NCBI GenBank assembly: GCA_049718765.1
Contig: JBNARI010000006.1
Location: forward strand, 1-64,000
Direction of reading: 5' to 3'
DNA length: 64,000 bases
Source: JBNARI01 sp049718765
Lineage (GTDB): Bacteria; Bacillota; Sulfobacillia; DUMF01
Shown: piece by piece, positions 57,082 through 64,000 of the stretch
Layout: every line of letters begins with the position of its first letter
Position numbering within the stretch: position 1 is the stretch's first letter
Notes under the pieces: model-generated
Told to the model about the DNA's origin: nothing
Seen by the model: only the letters and a program-made list of their open reading frames with translations
Databases searched by the model: none
Translations under genes and position numbers: made by a program

Positions 57082-58257
57082 GTGAGCCCGATTTGGCAAC
57101 GGATCATTGCCTGCCTGGGCATTTCGATGGTCGCCCTCCTACCCATCGCTTGGAGTCGGGAGCAGCACGCCGTCCCAGCATGGCAGAGTAACTTCCAAAC
57201 CCCCTCAGCAGACTGGCGCGATTTCCAGCCCTTCGCGTCCCTGCGCCCCAGCCCCAATGCTGCCCAAGAGGAAGAATGGCTTCTTTCGTGCGTCACGCCC
57301 AGTGGTGCCATAGCCATGTCCCCTGCTAAAGACTATGTGGTGCCCTACTTTTCTAACCTGGCAGCTCTGAGCTTGCTCAACAGAAACCCTGGAGTGGTTC
57401 GGAATTACATCCAATGGTACATCGACCACGTGGGCAAGCACGACCCGTGGGGTCTTAAGGGAACCATCACCGATTACCGCTACGAGGGAGGTACCGAGAT
57501 CTCCACGGGCAATTATGACTCGGCAGACGCCTACGCGGGTACGTTCCTCACCCTTGTGGCTGAATACTACCGGGCAACGGGCGATTCGGCTCTAATTGGG
57601 GCTAACCTGGAGAAGCTGTACCAAGTGGCAGATGCAATTGCGTCGTTGCAAGCTGGAGACGGGCTTGTGGTGGCCAAAATCAGCGACCCAAGCAAGTACC
57701 TCATGGACAACTGTGAAGCTTATCGTGGACTAATCGACTTTGCTCACATGCTTTCCGTGCTGGGCGAAGGTACCAGCGCTGTCAAGTACTACACCATAGG
57801 CGAAGCAATACGCAGGGGCATCGAAACTCGTTTGTGGGACCCCACCACAGGCACCTACTTCTGGAGGGTTCACTGGCTTGGGTTCAGGCAACGGCCCAAC
57901 ATGGGGAAATGGTACCCCGACGCGGTATCCCAGTTGTTCCCCATACTCACAGGTATAGTGTCTCCTAACTCAGAGCAAGCCCAATCAACTTGGAAGCTGT
58001 TCAACCAGTACTTCCCGGGCTGGCCATTCCTCGACCACGGGCAAAAGTTCGCGTGGACACAAGTGGCTTACGTTTGTTACCGAATGGGGGACCCCCAAAC
58101 CACAAGGCGCTTTCTGGACAGCTTGGTAAGACTGTTTTCGGTACGGGGCAAGCCCAGCACATGGCACCCACTAGAGTCATCCATGCTTATAATGCTTAAC
58201 GACGCCCTGTGGAACAGCCAGGCTAGTTCCGACGTGTACTCTCCGAAATCCCTCTGA
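57082..58257 (+). CDS. Secreted six-hairpin glycosidase-like protein
   Basis: A signal peptide or membrane anchor (about residues 5-25, IIACLGISMVALLPIAWS) precedes an all-helical domain of about 360 residues. The domain has the repeated pattern of (alpha/alpha)6 toroid enzymes: SADAYAGTFLTLVAEYYRATGD, LEKLYQVADAIASLQAGDGLV, YTIGEAIRRGIETRLWDPTTGTYFW, and W/Y-rich turns. Such folds include polysaccharide hydrolases and lyases. I cannot assign the catalytic acid or substrate. GTG 57082 has GGGGTG 6 bases upstream. It stands alone, convergent with ilvA, overlapping it by 35 bases. Confidence 0.8.
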   Translation: MSPIWQRIIACLGISMVALLPIAWSREQHAVPAWQSNFQTPSADWRDFQPFASLRPSPNAAQEEEWLLSCVTPSGAIAMSPAKDYVVPYFSNLAALSLLNRNPGVVRNYIQWYIDHVGKHDPWGLKGTITDYRYEGGTEISTGNYDSADAYAGTFLTLVAEYYRATGDSALIGANLEKLYQVADAIASLQAGDGLVVAKISDPSKYLMDNCEAYRGLIDFAHMLSVLGEGTSAVKYYTIGEAIRRGIETRLWDPTTGTYFWRVHWLGFRQRPNMGKWYPDAVSQLFPILTGIVSPNSEQAQSTWKLFNQYFPGWPFLDHGQKFAWTQVAYVCYRMGDPQTTRRFLDSLVRLFSVRGKPSTWHPLESSMLIMLNDALWNSQASSDVYSPKSL

Positions 58258-59461
58258 CCCCGTAATCCGCTTCCCTCAACCTGCTCTGTATGCGTTCCAT
58301 GTGTCCAGGACCGTAGGTCTCCACCTTGATTTCCACCTCGGCCTGGCCAAGCACAAGGTCTTGTCTGAGTCTGTCATGTTCCACGCTAATAACGTTGCCG
58401 CCTTCGTCAGCAATCACTTTGAGCAGTTTCAGCAGCGAACCTGGACGGTCAGGAATGCGGGTGGTTATGGCCATGAACCGCCCGGCCTTGCGCAAGCCGT
58501 GCTCAATGATCCTGGAAATTAGGTTCACGTCCACATTGCCACCACTGATGACAGCAACCACCTTCTTGCCAGGGCACGGTATCTTGCCCGCGAGCAATGC
58601 TGCCAAAGACGCAGCCCCAGCTCCTTCCACCACCATCTTTGCCCTTTCCATGAGCAGCAGCATGGCGTGGGCAATATGGTCATCATCCACCGTGACAATC
58701 CCGTCCAGGTATTTCTGGCAAACCTCAAACGTGATCTCCCCAGGCCTCCTTACCGCAATGCCGTCCGCAATCGTGTTCACAGATTCTAGCAGCACCCTTT
58801 GACGCTGGGCCAAGGAAGCCACCATAGAGCTGGCACCCGCGACTTGAACCCCAAACACCTTGATTGCTGGGTTGAGCTGCTTTGCGGCAACGGCAATGCC
58901 AGCCACAAGCCCTCCACCACCCACCGGGGCAACGATGACTTCTACTTCAGGAAGCTGCTCGGTTATTTCCAGGGAAATAGTGCCCTGCCCGGCAATCACA
59001 TGCACGTCATCGAAGGGATGGATAAAGGTGCTCCCCGCCTCCTTGGCGACCTTGAGGGCCTCTTCATAAGCTTCGTCGTAGTTCCCGCCCTTGAGTACCA
59101 CGCTTGCGCCGTAACCCCTTGTTGCCTCAACCTTCGCCAAAGGAGCTACGGCGGGCATGACTATCGTCGCAGGAATGCCCGCCCTCGAAGCAGCAAGTGC
59201 CACACCCTGCGCGTGGTTGCCCGCAGATGCAGCCACCACTCCTTTGGCACGCTGCTCCTTGCTCAGGTGTGCCACTTTGTTCCATGCTCCTCTTACCTTG
59301 AACGAGCCGGTTTTCTGGAGGTTCTCCAGCTTCAAATAGACTTCTGCCCCGGTCATGCGGCTGAAGGTCTCCGAATGGTCGAGAGGGGTGACCCTAACCA
59401 CCCTTGACAGTAGCTCCCTTGCCTCGAGAACCTCCCGCAGGTCCACCGAGCAAGCCGCCAC
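58223..59461 (-). CDS. ilvA: Threonine ammonia-lyase with C-terminal ACT domain
   Basis: This PLP enzyme converts threonine to 2-oxobutyrate and ammonia, for isoleucine synthesis or threonine breakdown. K55 in LQKTGSFKVRGA is the PLP lysine; the phosphate loop VGGGGLVAGIA and SGGNVDVNLI are present. A single ACT domain occupies about residues 328-405 (RIPDRPGSLLKLLKVIADEGGNVISVEHDR). The single, short ACT domain resembles the catabolic/Clostridial type more than the enterobacterial biosynthetic enzyme with two. GTG 59461 lies 9 bases after the ribosome site inside the end of the upstream dapA-like gene. Confidence 0.93.
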   Translation of the reverse strand: MAACSVDLREVLEARELLSRVVRVTPLDHSETFSRMTGAEVYLKLENLQKTGSFKVRGAWNKVAHLSKEQRAKGVVAASAGNHAQGVALAASRAGIPATIVMPAVAPLAKVEATRGYGASVVLKGGNYDEAYEEALKVAKEAGSTFIHPFDDVHVIAGQGTISLEITEQLPEVEVIVAPVGGGGLVAGIAVAAKQLNPAIKVFGVQVAGASSMVASLAQRQRVLLESVNTIADGIAVRRPGEITFEVCQKYLDGIVTVDDDHIAHAMLLLMERAKMVVEGAGAASLAALLAGKIPCPGKKVVAVISGGNVDVNLISRIIEHGLRKAGRFMAITTRIPDRPGSLLKLLKVIADEGGNVISVEHDRLRQDLVLGQAEVEIKVETYGPGHMERIQSRLREADYGVRGISESTRRN

Positions 59462-59469
59462 GCAACTCG

Positions 59470-60381
59470 TCACCTCTTGTACTTGGCAATCACACCCAGC
59501 TCGTCCATGAGCCTCTTGAGCTCTTCAAACTTCTCAGGCATGGCATCTGGCAGAGGCTTCCTCGGGAAACCAACTGGGAAGCCAAGCAACCTGTATCCCG
59601 CCTTGATCATCACTGGGTTGGTGACAGTGTATAGCAGCTTGAGGAGGGGAAGGTACTTGAAGTATAGTTCCCGGGACCTGGTGACATCCTCAAAGCTCGA
59701 CCAGGGCTTAGCCATGGCTGCCATTTCCTCGGGTATGAGGTTACCACCGATGTTTGCAGCCCCATGTCCGCCAAGGGCCAGCGTCGGCATGATCAAACCA
59801 TATCCCGGATAATCACAGCACAGCACATGGAGTCGCTTGTTTGTCCTGGACAGCACTTCGGCTATTTGGCTCACGTTAGGCATAGCCTCTTTGTCAGCTA
59901 CGAAGTTCTCGCATTCCTCGCTCAAACGCACTATGGTGTCTGGCTCGATGTTGACGTGCACCCGGGTGGGGTTATTGTAAATCGCCGCGGGAATCCTGAC
60001 GCTGCTTATGGCGGTTTTTAGGAACTCGTAAACTGCAGGTTGAGGCGGCGTAATGTACGGCGGAACGGTGAACAACACGCCATCTGCACCCTCTGCCTCT
60101 GCGAACTGGCTGAGGCGCACGGTGTCGTCGGTAGTTGGGCATGTGGTGCCAAAGAAAATGGGCACACGGCCCTTGGAGTACGGAGCGAGCTCCCGGATTA
60201 TCCTCTTTTTTTCGTCCAGCGAAAGCAAGGTGGTTTCCCCCGCAGACCCCATCACAAGCAGCGCAGAGGTGCCGTGAACTGCATGGAAATCTACGATCGC
60301 CTTAAAAACCCCGAAGTCGATTTGGTTATTTGAATCAAACGGCGTCGGAATTGCAACCCAAGAACCGCTTGGTCTCAGCAT
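59470..60381 (-). CDS. DapA-family aldolase (dihydrodipicolinate synthase/N-acetylneuraminate lyase superfamily)
   Basis: A TIM-barrel class I aldolase of 303 residues. Schiff-base lysine K164 lies in VADKEAM, catalytic Y135 in IYNNPTR, and R140 matches the substrate-binding arginine of DapA. The usual GTTGE loop reads GSAGET, so the Thr pair of the proton relay is changed. Its neighbour is threonine ammonia-lyase rather than lysine genes. It could be a true DapA or a related pyruvate aldolase. The ATG follows GGGGAGCG. Confidence 0.85.
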   Translation of the reverse strand: MLRPSGSWVAIPTPFDSNNQIDFGVFKAIVDFHAVHGTSALLVMGSAGETTLLSLDEKKRIIRELAPYSKGRVPIFFGTTCPTTDDTVRLSQFAEAEGADGVLFTVPPYITPPQPAVYEFLKTAISSVRIPAAIYNNPTRVHVNIEPDTIVRLSEECENFVADKEAMPNVSQIAEVLSRTNKRLHVLCCDYPGYGLIMPTLALGGHGAANIGGNLIPEEMAAMAKPWSSFEDVTRSRELYFKYLPLLKLLYTVTNPVMIKAGYRLLGFPVGFPRKPLPDAMPEKFEELKRLMDELGVIAKYKR

Positions 60382-60399
60382 TGGATCACGCTCCCCGTT

Positions 60400-60418
60400 T
60401 GCAACTATGCTCGTTGCA
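60400..60418. promoter_or_regulatory. Inverted repeat at the dapA-like promoter
   Basis: TGCAAC and GTTGCA form a perfect 6-bp inverted repeat with a 7-base spacer, just downstream of the predicted transcription start. It may be an operator or a leader hairpin. Confidence 0.35.
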
Positions 60419-60425
60419 CGTCACT

Positions 60426-60454
60426 ATGTTATTACACCAGCCAGGACCCTTCAA
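60426..60454 (-). promoter_or_regulatory. Possible SigA promoter of the dapA-like/ilvA unit
   Basis: On the minus strand TTGAAG (60454-60449) and TAACAT (60431-60426) are 17 bases apart. They lie in the 84-base gap between the cotJC remnant and the dapA-like gene. Confidence 0.45.
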
Positions 60455-60465
60455 CATTGCCCCCC

Positions 60466-60969
60466 TCAGAACACGTGCCTGTGGGCCAAATGTTCCTGCA
60501 CAGCCATTAACGTTTCTCCAAACCGCTGGAAGTGAACCACTTCCCTCTCTCGAAGGAAACGCAGCACTTCTGTCACGTTCGGGTCATCTGACAGGGTTAT
60601 GAGCGATTCATAAGTGGCTCTCGCCTTTTGCTCCGCCGCCAGGTCCTCGTGCAAGTCCGCAACTGGGTCGCCCTTTGACTGGATGTATGTTGCCACCCAA
60701 GGCGCCCCGGACGGGTTGACGAAATACAGAGCCTTGTCATGGTCAGCGTAGTACTCATCCATGCCCGCGCGTTTAATTTCCTCTATTGACGCATCCTTCA
60801 CCAAGTTGTAGACCAAGGCCGCCACCATTTCCATGTGCGCAAGCTCTTCGGTGCCAATGTCGGTGAGCACAGCTTTGGCCTTGGGAATAGGCATGGTGTA
60901 CCTTTGAGTAAAGTACCTCAGGGAGGCGCCTAGTTCACCGTCGGGCCCGCCCGACTGTATACTGCATCT
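60466..60969 (-). pseudogene. cotJC: N-terminally truncated CotJC-type manganese catalase
   Basis: The frame from 60969 to 60466 is clearly homologous to spore-coat CotJC / Mn-catalase: GGPDGELGASLRYFTQRYTM, KAVLTDIGTEELAHMEMVAALVY, YIQSKGDPVADLHEDLAAEQKARATYE and FLREREVVHFQRFGE. The di-manganese ligands are present, including E in GELGA. Homology runs right up to the stop codon of the upstream aldolase gene, but about 30 N-terminal residues of the family are missing. There is no ATG, GTG or TTG in frame before GGPDGEL. The first ATG (60894) would remove the GEL ligand and leave 142 residues. It is therefore a deletion product or an assembly error. cotJA and cotJB are not nearby. Confidence 0.75.

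Positions 60970-64000
<3,031 letters not shown>

Noticed and set aside
60894..60896. ATG at 60894 as the true start of an intact small catalase
   Set aside because: The frame upstream still encodes conserved CotJC sequence including a metal-ligand Glu, so starting there would give a non-functional fragment.

Overview
The window comes from an endospore-forming, Clostridia-like member of the Bacillota. The evidence is an alpha/beta-type small acid-soluble spore protein gene, a damaged cotJC spore-coat manganese-catalase gene, a T-box leader, a TPP riboswitch and a FliY-type motor switch. The DNA is visibly G+C-rich and densely packed: most neighbouring genes on a strand overlap by 1 to 40 bases, and GTG/TTG starts behind strong Shine-Dalgarno (SD) sequences are common. 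I see no insertion sequences, CRISPR arrays, rRNA or tRNA genes.

Layout. (1) 1-6.4 kb, minus strand: a catabolic operon with a winged-helix protein, a sodium:solute symporter, a PEP-hydrolase-like TIM barrel, a UPF0261 (Tm-1-like) protein, a FadR/GntR regulator, a zinc alcohol dehydrogenase and a gene entering from the left edge. Near-identical palindromes before the first gene and before the dehydrogenase look like FadR-family operators. (2) 6.5-14.7 kb, minus: fliM-fliY-cheW-mcp-cheA-cheY-cheC-cheD-cheB behind a SigD-like promoter. (3) 14.8-21.6 kb: a LytS/LytR two-component system near a CstA-family carrier, with an FAD oxidoreductase and a divergent acetate-kinase-like protein between them. 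(4) 21.6-29.6 kb: a phosphohexomutase, a spore protein, and an efflux operon whose RND pump is fused to a TolC-like domain, followed by plsY. (5) 29.6-38 kb: a thioredoxin-like protein, a possible spore-layer protein, an ABC/FtsX exporter, a secreted CAP protein and a cluster of DUF134, DUF438-hemerythrin-PAS and cupin genes. (6) 38-47 kb, plus: a T-box-controlled operon pheA-aroH-aroF-tyrA-aroA-aroE-aroC-aroKB-aroQ, which encodes the whole route from PEP and erythrose-4-phosphate to phenylpyruvate and hydroxyphenylpyruvate. (7) 47-53.5 kb, minus: a LOG/TIGR00725 protein, MATE exporter, metal P-type ATPase with its ArsR sensor, YerC-type regulator, XdhC and an SH3 protein. (8) 53.5-57 kb, minus: a TPP-riboswitch operon thiD-thiM-thiL-nitroreductase. 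(9) 57-64 kb: a secreted glycosidase-like protein, threonine ammonia-lyase, a DapA-family aldolase, truncated cotJC, a class II aldolase, enolase and a partial gpmI.

The best candidates for new biology are the RND-TolC single-chain fusion, which carries an internal signal-peptide-like segment and no obvious beta-barrel strands; the twin operators of the Tm-1-like catabolic operon; the chorismate mutase with a relocated active-site carboxylate; and the acetate-kinase-like protein with several altered catalytic residues.
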